NCBI GenBank assembly: GCA_963723595.1
Contig: CAVRRQ010000010.1
Span: 372,001-436,000 of the forward strand
Reading direction: 5' to 3'
DNA: 64,000 nucleotides
DNA from: RYN-230 sp963723595
GTDB taxonomy: Bacteria > Actinomycetota > Actinomycetes > Streptosporangiales > Streptosporangiaceae
Shown: positions 35,349 to 44,857 of the stretch, one piece after another
Position numbering within the stretch: position 1 is the stretch's first letter
How the letters are laid out: each line of letters opens with the position of its first letter
Translations under genes and position numbers: made by a program
Notes under the pieces: model-generated
What the model saw: only the letters and a program-made list of their open reading frames with translations
Told to the model about the DNA's origin: nothing
Database searches by the model: none

Positions 35349-37646
35349 TCACAGAACGCCCGACTCGCATCCCTGCGCCACGGCGTCATGCCGGGTGGAC
35401 ACGCCGAGCTTGCGGTAGATCGCCTGGGCGTGGGACTTGACCGTGTTCGGTGACACGTACAGCTCCTGCCCGATCTCACGGATGGACAGGGTCCCCCGGA
35501 GCAATCGCAGGACCGCCACCTCCCGCGCGGTGAGCGCGCCGCCCCGGGCTGCCACCGGATGCGGGGGGCCGGCCTGCCGCCCGAGGCTGTCCAGCCGGTG
35601 CTGGAGGACCTCCACCCCGTCCGGGAACGCGGCCAGCATCCGCTGCGCGTCACCGATGAGTTCCCCGGCGCGGCCCAGCTCGCCCAGGGAAAGGTGCGCC
35701 TGGGCCAGCCCCAGCATGGCTTCCAGCGTGGCCCAGGGACTCAGCCCGGGCGTTCCGCGCCGGGTCCGGACCGCGTGCTCGAATTCGGCGCGCGCGTCAC
35801 CGGGCCGCCCCTGTGCTGCCCGGACCGCGCCCGTCGCGGTGTGGGCCAGTGATCCCTGCGGGACTTCGTTGAGGTCGTCCTGGACGGCCAGGCCGCGGGC
35901 CGTGCGGGCCAGGTCTTCCGCCCGGGCGGTCTCGCCCCGCTCGACCGCGATCAGGGACAGGGTGGAAAAGGCCAGGACGCCGAGGAACGTGCCCGCCGAC
36001 CACGCGCTGCGAGCGGCCTCCTCGAGCGCCCCCTCCGCGGACTGGAGGTCCCCGGACAGGTAGAGGCTGAAGCCGTAAGCCGCCCTGGCCAGGGCGTACC
36101 ACGGCGATCCCGGGTCGGTTTCCAGCTCAACGGCCCGGCGCGCCGACTCGCGCATCACCGGCAGGCCCTCGAATCCGTAGACCCCGCGCAGCAGCGCGGC
36201 CGAGGACTCCAGCGAGACCAGCCCGTCCGGCGTGGGCCCGGCGTCGTGGGCCGCCTCGATGACCGGGAGCCAGCGGTGCATCTCCTCCGGCTCGCCGGAG
36301 ATGGCCGCGGCCCAGGCTGCGCAGTGCGCGGCGATCGGGTGGGTGGCGATCTGCTCGTCCGGGAGCGAGTGCATCCACGCCCGGACCGTTCCGATCCGGC
36401 CCGCGCTCACGTACGCGTACCAGTGGCGCGCGATGAGGTCCACGGATCCCGGCACGTCGCCGGCGGCCAGCGCATGACCGATGGCCTCTTCCACCCAGCC
36501 CGAGGCCAGGTACCAGGCGCTGGCCCGCTGGTGCAGCGCGGGCACGATGCCGGGCTCGGCCCCGGCCAGCTGGCTGGCGAGCACCTGCGCGAACAGATGG
36601 TGGTAACGGAACCACCCCCGGGTCTCGTCCAGCGGGATGACGAACAGATTCTCCCGCTCGAGGACATTGATGATCTCCGCCGCCTGACCTGACCCGACCA
36701 CGGCATCGCACAGCGGGGCGCAGAACCGGCCGAGGATACTGGTCCGCGCCAGGAAGTGCCGGATCACGGGGGGCTGGCGGCTGAGCACCTCCTCGGCCAG
36801 GAAATCGACGACGAACCGGTTCGTGCCGCTGAACTGCTGAACGAACGCGCCGGGCGAGGGATGGCCACGGAGCGAGAGCGCCGCGAGGTACAGGCCGGCG
36901 GGCCATCCTTCCGTCCGCTCGACGAGATCGGCCAGGTCAGCCGGGGTCAGTTCGATACCTGACACCGCCTGGACCAGCGCGGCCGCCTCCGGGCGGGTGA
37001 AGCACAGCTCGCGCATCCTGATCTCGACCATGTCGCCGATGGTCCGCAGCCGGGCGAGCGGCAGCCGCGGGTCAGACCGGGTGAGGAGCACCATGAGGAC
37101 GGCCGGGGGAAGATGCAGCAGGAGGGACGTCAGCTGCTCGTGGCACTCCCGCTTCCGGATGACATGGAAGTCGTCGAGCACGAGGACGACTGGTTCGGTG
37201 AGACCGGCCAGCCAGCCGAGCAGTTTCGGGATCACCGTGTCGGGGATGTCCGGGACCCGCGTCCGGAGCGCCCGCTGGATGTCCTGGCCCGCGAGCTCCG
37301 GGCAGGCCCGCTCCAGGGCGGCCACGACATGCCACCACAGCCGGCCGGGATCGTCGTCACCCGGGTCGAGCGACAGCCAGGCGAACCGGCGGCGCTCCAT
37401 CGAGCTGGACCGCCACTGCGCCACGAGGGTGGTCTTGCCAAAGCCGGGGGGCGCGTCCACCAGGATGAGCTTGGCCGGCGCCGCGTGGGCGAGCTGGCGG
37501 AGCAGCCCTGGCCGCGGGACCCACTCGGCCCGCATGCCGGGCGCGTGCAGCTTGGATTCGATGGGCAGGTCGAGGTCGTGACGCAGCGGCCGAGGACCCG
37601 TCGACAGCACGCAAAGCGCGTTCTGGGGGTGGCTGCCCCCCTGCAT
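35349..37646 (-). CDS. LuxR-family LAL regulator (MalT-like ATPase), leftward
   Basis: A 765-residue MalT-like regulator. The N-terminus IESKLHAPGMRAEWVPRPGLLRQL is the typical MalT entry, and the P-loop APPGFGKTT lies at about 65-73. VVLVLDDFHVI is the Walker B region, a TPR-like region follows, and the C-terminal HTH is LTAREVAVLRLLRGTLSIREIGQELYVSPNTVKSHAQAIYRKLGV. It is closer to canonical MalT than its neighbour. The ATG at 37646 is chosen from several starts; a GTG at 37610 is also possible. Only about 40 bp separate its stop from that of LAL regulator 1. Confidence 0.87.
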   Translation of the reverse strand: MQGGSHPQNALCVLSTGPRPLRHDLDLPIESKLHAPGMRAEWVPRPGLLRQLAHAAPAKLILVDAPPGFGKTTLVAQWRSSSMERRRFAWLSLDPGDDDPGRLWWHVVAALERACPELAGQDIQRALRTRVPDIPDTVIPKLLGWLAGLTEPVVLVLDDFHVIRKRECHEQLTSLLLHLPPAVLMVLLTRSDPRLPLARLRTIGDMVEIRMRELCFTRPEAAALVQAVSGIELTPADLADLVERTEGWPAGLYLAALSLRGHPSPGAFVQQFSGTNRFVVDFLAEEVLSRQPPVIRHFLARTSILGRFCAPLCDAVVGSGQAAEIINVLERENLFVIPLDETRGWFRYHHLFAQVLASQLAGAEPGIVPALHQRASAWYLASGWVEEAIGHALAAGDVPGSVDLIARHWYAYVSAGRIGTVRAWMHSLPDEQIATHPIAAHCAAWAAAISGEPEEMHRWLPVIEAAHDAGPTPDGLVSLESSAALLRGVYGFEGLPVMRESARRAVELETDPGSPWYALARAAYGFSLYLSGDLQSAEGALEEAARSAWSAGTFLGVLAFSTLSLIAVERGETARAEDLARTARGLAVQDDLNEVPQGSLAHTATGAVRAAQGRPGDARAEFEHAVRTRRGTPGLSPWATLEAMLGLAQAHLSLGELGRAGELIGDAQRMLAAFPDGVEVLQHRLDSLGRQAGPPHPVAARGGALTAREVAVLRLLRGTLSIREIGQELYVSPNTVKSHAQAIYRKLGVSTRHDAVAQGCESGVL

Positions 37647-37814
37647 GCACTTCTGCGGACACCACCTCACGATGCACGACGAGGCCGGGGTTGGCCAGGG
37701 CCAAAGGTCCCTCAGGGCGGGAATTCGCGAAGCATGCACGTGGCGGATACCGCCGCCGCGGTGCTGCTCGCGGCGGGACAGCAGCTGTTGCCGCCCGACG
37801 TGGATGCCGGGCCG

Positions 37815-38999
37815 TCAGAGCCGGGCTTCCTCCATCAGGGCCGCCAGGGCGGGCTCGGCGGTCAGCACGTAGAGGCCGCCGCCGATCCGGTCGGTGGCCC
37901 AGATCAGCCCGGACTCGTCCACGAACAGGTCGTTTATCTGCGGGACCGGCTGGCCCGGGGGCGCGCCAGGGACCCAGTGCGCGATCTCCGCGGGGTGCGC
38001 GGGGTCGGCGAGGTCGTAGACCCGCACCCCGGCGCTGAAGTAGGTGGCGAAGATGAGCCGCTCGCTGCGGTAGGAGCCGGGCCGGTTCTCGTGCAGGTTG
38101 TGCGCCCCGAAGCGCAGCGGCAGCTCGTCGTAGCGGGGGCCGGGAGGCGGGCAGAGTGCGAGCACCCGTGGCTGCTCCCCGCTGACGTCGAGGACCCGGA
38201 TGGCCCGCTGCGGCGCGTGCGGCCCGTCATGGACCTGCTCGTCCGTCACGACCACCAGCTCCCGGCCGGGCAGCGGCAGGCAGGTGTGCGTGGAGCCGCC
38301 GGCCGGCCAGGACAGGTGCCCGGCCTGGCGCGGCCGGGCCATGTCGGACACGTCCAGCACCACCAGGCCGGCGTCGTCGTAGCCGAGGTAGGCGCGGTCC
38401 CCCGCGAGCAGCGCGTGGTGCGCCGCGTACCGCTGGCCCTCCGGCCAGGTCGCGGCCTCGCCGTCGCGCTGCCCCGGCCACCACCACCGCGCGGCCTCGG
38501 ACGGGCGCTCCGGGTCGGAGAGGTCGAGGACGACCCAGATCCGGTCGCGGAAGCCGTCCGGGATCGCGGACAGGTGCGCGTACCGGCCCCCGGTCCACAC
38601 CACCCGGTGCACGCCGCGGCCGCCGCTGGGCCAGAAGGCGACCTGCTCCGGGCGCAGCGGGTCGCCGGTCCGGTACACCGCCAGCCCGGCTGAGGGCGGG
38701 TCGCTCATGACCGCGCGGTAGGGGAACTTCTCGTGGTTGACCAGCAGCAGGCCCCCGGCGGCCTGCACCTTGTGCGTGTGCGAGCGGGCGGGTGCGCACC
38801 ACTGGGTGACCAGCACCGGGCGCGCCGGATCGGACACGTCCAGGATCGAGGTGCCCATCCCCGTGGTGCCCGTGTGCCCGACGTACAGCGCGTCACCCTC
38901 GCGCAGGACCTGCATCCCGTCGCCGTAGCCGCCCAGCTCGTGGTGGGCCAGCAGGCTCAGCCCGGTGGCGGAGCCGGTGGCCGGGAGGCCGGACGTCAT
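37815..38999 (-). CDS. LVIVD-type beta-propeller protein
   Basis: A 394-residue protein of repeated blades, each with a D-V/L-S-D-P motif: TSILDVSDPARPVLV, VVLDLSDPERPSEAA, LVVLDVSDMARPRQAG, IRVLDVSGEQPRVLA and VRVYDLADPAHPAEIA. This is the LVIVD repeat pattern, which forms seven-bladed propellers. Histidine-rich loops (RSHTHKVQ, YAAHHALLAG, GAHNLHEN) sit at equivalent positions and could bind a metal. There is no signal peptide. Members have no established function. It is divergent from the molybdenum hydroxylase genes. Confidence 0.78.
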   Translation of the reverse strand: MTSGLPATGSATGLSLLAHHELGGYGDGMQVLREGDALYVGHTGTTGMGTSILDVSDPARPVLVTQWCAPARSHTHKVQAAGGLLLVNHEKFPYRAVMSDPPSAGLAVYRTGDPLRPEQVAFWPSGGRGVHRVVWTGGRYAHLSAIPDGFRDRIWVVLDLSDPERPSEAARWWWPGQRDGEAATWPEGQRYAAHHALLAGDRAYLGYDDAGLVVLDVSDMARPRQAGHLSWPAGGSTHTCLPLPGRELVVVTDEQVHDGPHAPQRAIRVLDVSGEQPRVLALCPPPGPRYDELPLRFGAHNLHENRPGSYRSERLIFATYFSAGVRVYDLADPAHPAEIAHWVPGAPPGQPVPQINDLFVDESGLIWATDRIGGGLYVLTAEPALAALMEEARL

Positions 39000-39169
39000 G
39001 CCGCGCCGATCACGCCGCTGCCCGGCCGCTCACGCGGGGGCCGCGGCCGGCCGCCGGGTCGTGGCGCCAAGTCTCCGCGGTGACCAGTGCGAGATCGCCA
39101 TCGCCACGCGCTCATCCATAGATTGCCTTCCTCCCCGGCCCCCTGCTGGCCTCATCCTGCAAACGAATG

Positions 39170-39175
39170 CATACT
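39170..39175 (+). promoter_or_regulatory. -10 box CATACT, leaderless start
   Basis: CATACT ends eight bases before the ATG at 39184 and no Shine-Dalgarno is present. Confidence 0.45.
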
Positions 39176-39183
39176 CTGTGCTC

Positions 39184-39783
39184 ATGGCGACAGTCAATAT
39201 CCGGGCGACGGTCAACGGCGCGGATCGGGTGATCCAGTGCGAGCCGGACGCCCCGCTCCTCGACGTGCTCCGGACGGACCTCGGACTGTCCGGGCCCAGG
39301 TTCGGTTGCGGTGTCGGGCTGTGCGGCGCGTGCTTCGTGCTGATCGGCGGCCGGGCCCGGTCCTCCTGCGACTTCCCCGCCTGGGCGGCCGAGGGCCAGG
39401 ACATCACCACGGTGGAGGGCTTGCTGTACGACGGCACGATGCACCCCGTGCAGCAGGCGGTGGTGGACGAGCAGGCGGCCCAGTGCGGCTACTGCACCTC
39501 AGGGATGATCATCAGCGCGGTGGCCCTGCTCCGCGACAACCCCGCGCCGGACGAGGCCGAGATACGGTCGGCGCTGGACGGCAACCTGTGCCGGTGCGGG
39601 TCGCACCAGCGGATCGTCAGGGCCGTGCTCCGCGCGGCGGCCCAGGGTTCCGCAGCCCAGGGTTCCGCGGCCCAGGGCCGGCCAGCCGGGAATGGGGCGG
39701 CATTGCATGGGCCGGCGCAGCATAGGCCGCCGGAGGATTCACCGGCGGCCAGCACCGCCGGGCGGCAGGAGGAAGCCTGTTGA
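39184..39783 (+). CDS. (2Fe-2S) subunit of a molybdenum hydroxylase (IorA-like)
   Basis: A 199-residue protein. The plant-type ferredoxin cluster ligands are in GCGVGLCGACFVLIGG with a following Cys (SSCDF). The second cluster uses CGYCTSGM and GNLCRCGSHQRI. This arrangement is that of the small subunit of xanthine dehydrogenase-family enzymes. The C-terminal 45 residues are Ala/Gly/Gln-rich and include three 15-bp repeats. Its stop overlaps the start of the large subunit by four bases. No FAD subunit gene follows, so it resembles two-subunit enzymes such as isoquinoline 1-oxidoreductase. Confidence 0.9.
   Translation: MATVNIRATVNGADRVIQCEPDAPLLDVLRTDLGLSGPRFGCGVGLCGACFVLIGGRARSSCDFPAWAAEGQDITTVEGLLYDGTMHPVQQAVVDEQAAQCGYCTSGMIISAVALLRDNPAPDEAEIRSALDGNLCRCGSHQRIVRAVLRAAAQGSAAQGSAAQGRPAGNGAALHGPAQHRPPEDSPAASTAGRQEEAC
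39637..39681 (+). repeat. three tandem 15-bp units in the iron-sulfur subunit gene
   Basis: Units of the form GCGGCCCAGGGTTCC encode AAQGS-AAQGS-AAQGR near the C-terminus. Confidence 0.8.
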
Positions 39784-41973
39784 GCAGTTCCCCCGCGCCC
39801 TCACCGAGCCTGACCGCCAACCCGCAGCTTCGCGAGTGGCTGGATCTCAGCGTGGACGGCGTGGTCACGATCCGGCCCGGGAAGGTCGAGTACGGACAGG
39901 GAGTGTGGACGGCCCTGGCCCAGATCGCGGCCGAGGAACTCGACGTCGGGCTGGACCAGATCCGGGTGGCCGGGGTGAGCACCGCCGGCAGCCCCGACGA
40001 AGGGGTCACCTCGGGCAGCCGGTCCATCCAGGACTGCGGCGGGGCGCTGCGCCAGGTCTGCGCCCAGGTCCGGGCGGCGTTCCTGGCCGAGGCGGCGGAG
40101 AAGCTGGGTGCGGACGCGGGCGGCCTGACGGTCCGGCGCGGGTCGGCCAGCACCGGGGCTGGCCAGCACGGGCACCAGCCAGGCCGGGCTCAGCTACTGG
40201 TCGCTGGATGAGGCGGCCCTCCTCGACCGGGCCGCACAGCTCACCACGGCCCCTAAGCCCCCGGACCAGTGGTCGGTCGCCGGGCGCAGCGCTCCCCGGA
40301 TCGACCTGCCCGACAAGGTGACCGGGCGGCCCCGGTTCCTGCACGACCAGGTGCTGCCGGGCATGCTCTTCGGCCGGGTGATCCGGCCGCCCGCCCCGGC
40401 GGCCACGCTGGACGGCGTGGACGACACGGACCTGCCTGCCGGGGTGGTGGCGCAGGTCCGCGACGGCTCGTTCCTGGGCGTCATCGCCGGGACCGACCGG
40501 GTCGCGGTGGCGGCGGCGGAGCGGCTGGCGCAGGCCGCCCGGTGGACCGTGCGGGAGTCACTGCCGGACGAGGACGACCTGAAGGGCTTCCTGCTGTCCC
40601 AGCCCACCGAGGACCAGCCGGTGGTGCGGCGCCGGGACGCGGAGGCGGCGGCAGAGGCCGGCCGCACCGTCACGGCCGAGTACACCCGGCCGTTCATCGC
40701 GCACGGCTCGATGGCCCCGAGTTGCGCGATCGCGCGCTGGGACGGCGACCAGGTCAGCGTCTGGACACACAGCCAGGGCCCGTTCCCGCTCCGCAGGGCA
40801 CTGGCCACCGGCCTTGGCCTGGACCCCGCCCAGGTGACCGTGCGGCACGTGGAAGGAGCCGGGGTCTACGGGCACAACGCCTCGGACGATGCGGCGGCGG
40901 ACGCCGTGCTGCTGGCCCGGGCGGTGCCCGGCCGCCCGGTCCGGGTGCTGTGGTCCCGCCCGGACGAGCTCAGCTGGGGCCCGCTCGGGCCGGCCATGCT
41001 GGCCCGCCTGTCGGCGGGCCTGGACTCCGGCGGGCGGATCCGGACCTGGCGGCAGGACGTGTGGAGCAACGGATTCGTGGGCCGGCCGGGCATCGGCGGG
41101 GAGCCGCGGCTGCTCGCGCTGTCCCACCTGGCCGGGGGCACGCCGATCAGTGCCGCCCTGGACGGGGTGCCCAGCGGGGCGATGGGCGCCACCCGGAACG
41201 CGGTGCCCGCCTACGACCTCCCCGACTTGGAGGTGACCCGGCACCGGCTGCTCACCATGCCGCTGCGCACCTCGTCGCTGCGGTCCCTGGGCGCGTTCCT
41301 CAACGTGTTCGCGATCGAGTCGTTCATGGACGAGCTGGCCGCGGCGGCCGGCGCCGACCCGGTCGGATTCCGGCTCGCGCACCTGAGCGATCCCCGGGCC
41401 CGGCGGGTCATCGAGGAGGCCGCCGCCATGTCCGGCTGGGCGGCCCGTGGTGAAGGAGCCCGTGGTGAGGGAGCCCGTGGTGAGGGAGCCAGTGGCGGAT
41501 CGGGCCCTGACGAGGGAACCGGCTTCGGGATGGCCTTCGCCCGCTACAAGGGCACCTCGGGGTACTGCGCGGCGGTGGCGGAGGTGGCCGCGGACACCAG
41601 CATCAGCCTGCGACGGCTCTGGCTGGCCGTGGACGTGGGACAGGTGATCAATCCCGACGGGGTGATCAACCAGGTGGAAGGCGGGGCGATCCAGAGCGCG
41701 AGCTGGGCCCTGCGCGAGCGGGTCCGCTTCGACCGGACCCGGATCACGTCAGTGACCTGGGAGAGCTACCCGATCCTGCGGTTCACCGAGGTGCCCGAGG
41801 TGGCGGTGCGGATCGTGGCCGCGCCCGGCGAGCCGGAGACCGGCGCCGGGGAGCTGGCCCAGGGCCCGGTCGCGGGGGCGATCGGCAACGCCGTGGCGGA
41901 CGCGATCGGCGTCCGGGTCCGGGACCTTCCCCTCACCACCGAGCAGGTCATCCGGGCGATCGAGCAGAGCTAA
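39780..41973 (+). pseudogene. molybdopterin-binding subunit of a molybdenum hydroxylase (IorB-like), one frameshift
   Basis: A reconstructed protein of about 730 residues. It begins directly with the cofactor-binding domain (VVTIRPGKVEYGQGVWTALAQIA), as in IorB-type enzymes, and ends with ETGAGELAQGPVAGAIGNAVADAIG, where the Glu of GAGE is the expected catalytic base. The frame breaks near 40140-40170; reading on in the next frame gives GTSQAGLSYWSLDEAALLDRAAQL. The remaining 551 codons are uninterrupted. It would hydroxylate an N-heterocycle or aldehyde using water, passing electrons through the small subunit; substrate unknown. The shift is probably a sequencing error. Confidence 0.8.
41446..41490 (+). 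repeat. three tandem 15-bp units in the molybdopterin subunit gene
   Basis: CGTGGTGAGGGAGCC is repeated three times (the first copy has one difference) and encodes RGEGA-RGEGA-RGEGA in a loop. Confidence 0.85.
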
Positions 41974-42175
41974 CCGCGCCGCGGGTTGTCACGGCGCAGC
42001 TGACCTGGTTGCATATACGGCAGGCAGCCACGTCTGCCTGATCCGAGCTACCCCGGCCCGGCGCCGGGGGGAGCGCTGAGGACAAGAGCGGCGCAGCCCT
42101 CGCGTGGATCCTTCCTCCCATCGTGATCGCATCATGGTGGCCGGTCGCCGGGCGGGGCCACCGGATCGAGGCACG

Positions 42176-42694
42176 ATGACCCACGACAAGATCAAGGCAG
42201 CCGCCCGGACCCGGATGACGGAGACGGGCGAATCGTATGCCCAGGCCCGGCGCGCTGTTCTCGACGAGCGCCGCTTCTTCCCGATCAGCTTCGACACGGC
42301 CGGGCTGGACTGGATCACTAAATCGCTCGATACGCTCTTCGGCGGCGGCCCGGGAAAATCCGGGGTCTGGGTCTTTCCTGACCATCTCCACATCGTGATG
42401 TCCACCTTCGGACTCGATGTCCCGCGCAGTTCCATCCGCTCACCCGCCCGCTCGGAGGCCAGGCTGCACGGGACGACAGGAGTCCATATCACCCGGGGCC
42501 GGGCGCTCATCAACGGCTGCGGCAGCGGCCTGGTCGAGTTCGCGGTCAACCCGCCGCTGCGCACCGGCCGCGGCCTCAGCACGATGTTCGTCCGGCAGCG
42601 GGTCAACTCGATCGTGCTGAGCATGGCCGACCCGGATGCCTTCCTCGCGGCGCTGCGGCGTCCTGGGGTCAGTCGGGGCCGAACAGGACGCTGA
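42176..42694 (+). CDS. conserved hypothetical protein with KIKAAARxRM motif
   Basis: A 172-residue protein. Residues 4-25 (HDKIKAAARTRMTETGESYAQA) form a short helical motif that I recall at the N-terminus of many otherwise unrelated actinobacterial proteins. The C-terminal half is a beta-rich domain (VWVFPDHLHIVMSTFGLD, VHITRGRALINGCGSGLVEFAVNPP, RVNSIVLSMADPDAFLAAL) suggestive of a small PH-like or sensor domain. GAGG lies five bases before the ATG. The last 26 bp overlap the convergent PRPP synthetase gene. Function unknown. Confidence 0.7.
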   Translation: MTHDKIKAAARTRMTETGESYAQARRAVLDERRFFPISFDTAGLDWITKSLDTLFGGGPGKSGVWVFPDHLHIVMSTFGLDVPRSSIRSPARSEARLHGTTGVHITRGRALINGCGSGLVEFAVNPPLRTGRGLSTMFVRQRVNSIVLSMADPDAFLAALRRPGVSRGRTGR

Positions 42695-43613
42695 CCGACT
42701 CCCCCTCGTGGATCCGGCGGATAGCCTCGGCCAGCGCCGGGGCCAGCGAGATGACCTCGAGCTTCCCGCCGAGGAGATGGCTGGGGATCGGGACCGTGTT
42801 GGTGGTCACCACCTCGGTCACCTCGGGCGCCGACTCGATCCGCTTCAGCGCGTCCCCGGCGAACAGGCCGTGCGTGCAGGCGACCCGGACCGACCGCGCG
42901 TCGCGCTCCCGCAGCCGGTCCAGCAGTTCGAGGATGGTGGTGCCCCGCGCGATCTCGTCGTCCAGCACGATCACGTCCCGTCCGGCGACGTCGCCGATGA
43001 TGGACGCGATCGTGACTTCCTGGTCGCTGATCCGCTGCTTCGCGCCGAACGCGACCGGCAGCCCGAGCCGGCGGGCGAAGGCCGCGGCCTGCTTGGCGTT
43101 GCCCAGGTCGGGTGAGACCACCACCGTGTTCGACAGGTCCTGGGCGCGGAAGTGGCCGGCCAGCTCGCCCAGCGCGTGCAGGTGATCGACCGGCACCGAG
43201 AAGAAGCCGTGCACCTGCGGGGAATGCAGGGTCATCGTCAGTACCCGGTTGGCGCCCGCGGTGACCAGCAGGTCCGCGACCATGCGGCCGCCGATCGACA
43301 CGCGGGGCATGTCTTTCTTGTCGGACCTTGCGTACGCGTAGTGCGGGATGACCGCGGTGACGCGGGCCGCCGAGGCGCCCCGGGCCGCGTCCAGCATGAG
43401 CAGCAGCTCGACCAGGTGCTCCTGGACCGGGGGGCAGAGCGGCTGGATGAGGAACACATCACGTTCCCGGCAGTTGGACTGGAGCTGCGCCTCCAGGCAG
43501 TCGTTGGCGAAGCGGCGCAGCCGCACCGGGCGCAGTGGCTCGCCCAGGTCTGCGCAGATCTCGGCCGCCAGCTCAGGATGGGCGCTGCCGCTGAAAACCG
43601 CGATGTCCCGCAC
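42669..43613 (-). CDS. prs: ribose-phosphate pyrophosphokinase (PRPP synthetase)
   Basis: A 314-residue enzyme making phosphoribosyl pyrophosphate from ribose 5-phosphate and ATP. Landmarks are IAVFSGSAHPELAAEICADLG at the start, YAYARSDKKDMPRVSIGGRMVADLL (the flexible loop and ATP site), VSPDLGNAKQAAAFARRLG and the PRPP loop VIVLDDEIARGTTI. That loop departs from the usual DDMIDTGGT, so this may be a divergent second copy. The C-terminus RIHEGESVSVLF is canonical. The GTG at 43613 follows TACCCT by seven bases, suggesting a leaderless mRNA. Confidence 0.87.
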   Translation of the reverse strand: MRDIAVFSGSAHPELAAEICADLGEPLRPVRLRRFANDCLEAQLQSNCRERDVFLIQPLCPPVQEHLVELLLMLDAARGASAARVTAVIPHYAYARSDKKDMPRVSIGGRMVADLLVTAGANRVLTMTLHSPQVHGFFSVPVDHLHALGELAGHFRAQDLSNTVVVSPDLGNAKQAAAFARRLGLPVAFGAKQRISDQEVTIASIIGDVAGRDVIVLDDEIARGTTILELLDRLRERDARSVRVACTHGLFAGDALKRIESAPEVTEVVTTNTVPIPSHLLGGKLEVISLAPALAEAIRRIHEGESVSVLFGPD

Positions 43614-43620
43614 GCGGACC

Positions 43621-43626
43621 AGGGTA
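43621..43626 (-). promoter_or_regulatory. -10 box TACCCT, leaderless start
   Basis: On the minus strand TACCCT ends seven bases before the GTG of the PRPP synthetase gene. Confidence 0.45.
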
Positions 43627-43707
43627 GTTGGCAGGCTGCCGGGCTCTCCGCCCGACCCGCCCTGGCCGGTGCCTTTGGCGGCGCATGGCCCGTCATCCGC
43701 CGGCCCG

Positions 43708-44814
43708 TCAGCGGGCGGCCCGGCCCCGGGTGACCTGGCCGGCCAGTTCCTGCCCCGCCTGCCGGAGCCAGTGCCCCGGGTCGGCCAGCGCCGGACCCGC
43801 GCCACCCGCCAGATCGGCCAGGCCCAGGGTCCAGGTCACGGCGGCCGGCGGCCCGGCCGCGACCTGGCCGGCCACGAGCGCGGCAGGCACCCCGGCCGCC
43901 GCGGCGGCGGCGAACACCGTCCCGGCGACCTTCCCGGTGCCGGAGGTCTCGTCGTAGCGTCCTTCCCCGGTGACCACCAGCCCGGCCCCGGCCAGCGCCT
44001 GGTCCAGGCCGGCCAGCCGGCTGAGCTGCGCCGCCCCCGGACTGATCTGCGCCCCCCAGGCGGCGGCGAACCCGTACCCGGTGCCCCCGGCCGCCCCGGC
44101 GCCGGGTGCGGCCGGGTCGCCGCCGAGGCAGCCGGCCAGCCGGGCCAGGCCGTCCTCGAGCAGGGTCATCTGGGCGGGCCCGGCTCCCTTCTGCGGGCCG
44201 AAAACGGCCGCCGCCCCGGCCGGGCCGAGCAGCGGGGCGCGCACGTCGGACAGGCAGCTGATCCCGCCCCCCGGGGGTGGCCGCAGGCCGGCCAGGTCCA
44301 CCGCGGCCAGGTCGCGGAGGGCGCCGCCCCCGGGCGGCAGCGGGCCGCCGGCCGCGTCGAGGAACCGGGCGCCGAGTGCCGCCAGCGCGCCGGTCCCGCC
44401 GTCGGTGGACGCCGAGCCGCCGAGCGCGACCGTCACCTGGCGGGCCCCGGTGTCCAGCGCCCGGCCGATCACCTCGCCCAGCCCGGTCGTCTGCGCGCCC
44501 AGCGGGTCGGGCCGGGCCAGCAGCGGCAGCCCGCTGGCCCGGGCCAGTTCCACGGCCGCGACGCCGCCAGGCAGCTCCAGCCACGCGCAGTCCACCGGCT
44601 GGCCCACCGGGCCGGTTACCCGCTCCTGGTGCCAGCGGGCGCCGCTGACCGCCGCGGCCAGCACCTCCAGGGTCCCCTCACCGCCGTCCGCCAGCGGCAC
44701 GCAGACCACCTCGTCGCCGGGGCGGACGGTGCGCCACCCGCCGGCCAGCGCGGCCGCCGCCGCGGACGCGCCGATGCTGCCCTTGAAGGAGTCGGGGGCG
44801 ATCACGACCCGCAC
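43708..44814 (-). CDS. glycerate kinase (GarK/GlxK type)
   Basis: A 368-residue type I glycerate kinase. It starts MRVVIAPDSFKGSIGASAAAAALAGGWR, the hallmark, and includes VPLADGGEGTLEVLAAAVSG, a substrate motif, then GLGEVIGRALDTGARQVTVALGGSASTDGGTGALAALGARF, and ends with VVTGEGRYDETSGTGKVAGTV. It phosphorylates D-glycerate to a phosphoglycerate, linking glyoxylate, serine or sugar-acid catabolism to glycolysis. GTG start with GGGGAG upstream. It is between the adenylate kinase and PRPP synthetase genes, all leftward. Confidence 0.92.
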   Translation of the reverse strand: MRVVIAPDSFKGSIGASAAAAALAGGWRTVRPGDEVVCVPLADGGEGTLEVLAAAVSGARWHQERVTGPVGQPVDCAWLELPGGVAAVELARASGLPLLARPDPLGAQTTGLGEVIGRALDTGARQVTVALGGSASTDGGTGALAALGARFLDAAGGPLPPGGGALRDLAAVDLAGLRPPPGGGISCLSDVRAPLLGPAGAAAVFGPQKGAGPAQMTLLEDGLARLAGCLGGDPAAPGAGAAGGTGYGFAAAWGAQISPGAAQLSRLAGLDQALAGAGLVVTGEGRYDETSGTGKVAGTVFAAAAAAGVPAALVAGQVAAGPPAAVTWTLGLADLAGGAGPALADPGHWLRQAGQELAGQVTRGRAAR

Positions 44815-44857
44815 TGCGGCTCCCCGGCGGCCGTGTGCGGCGCGGGCGCTCCGGGGC

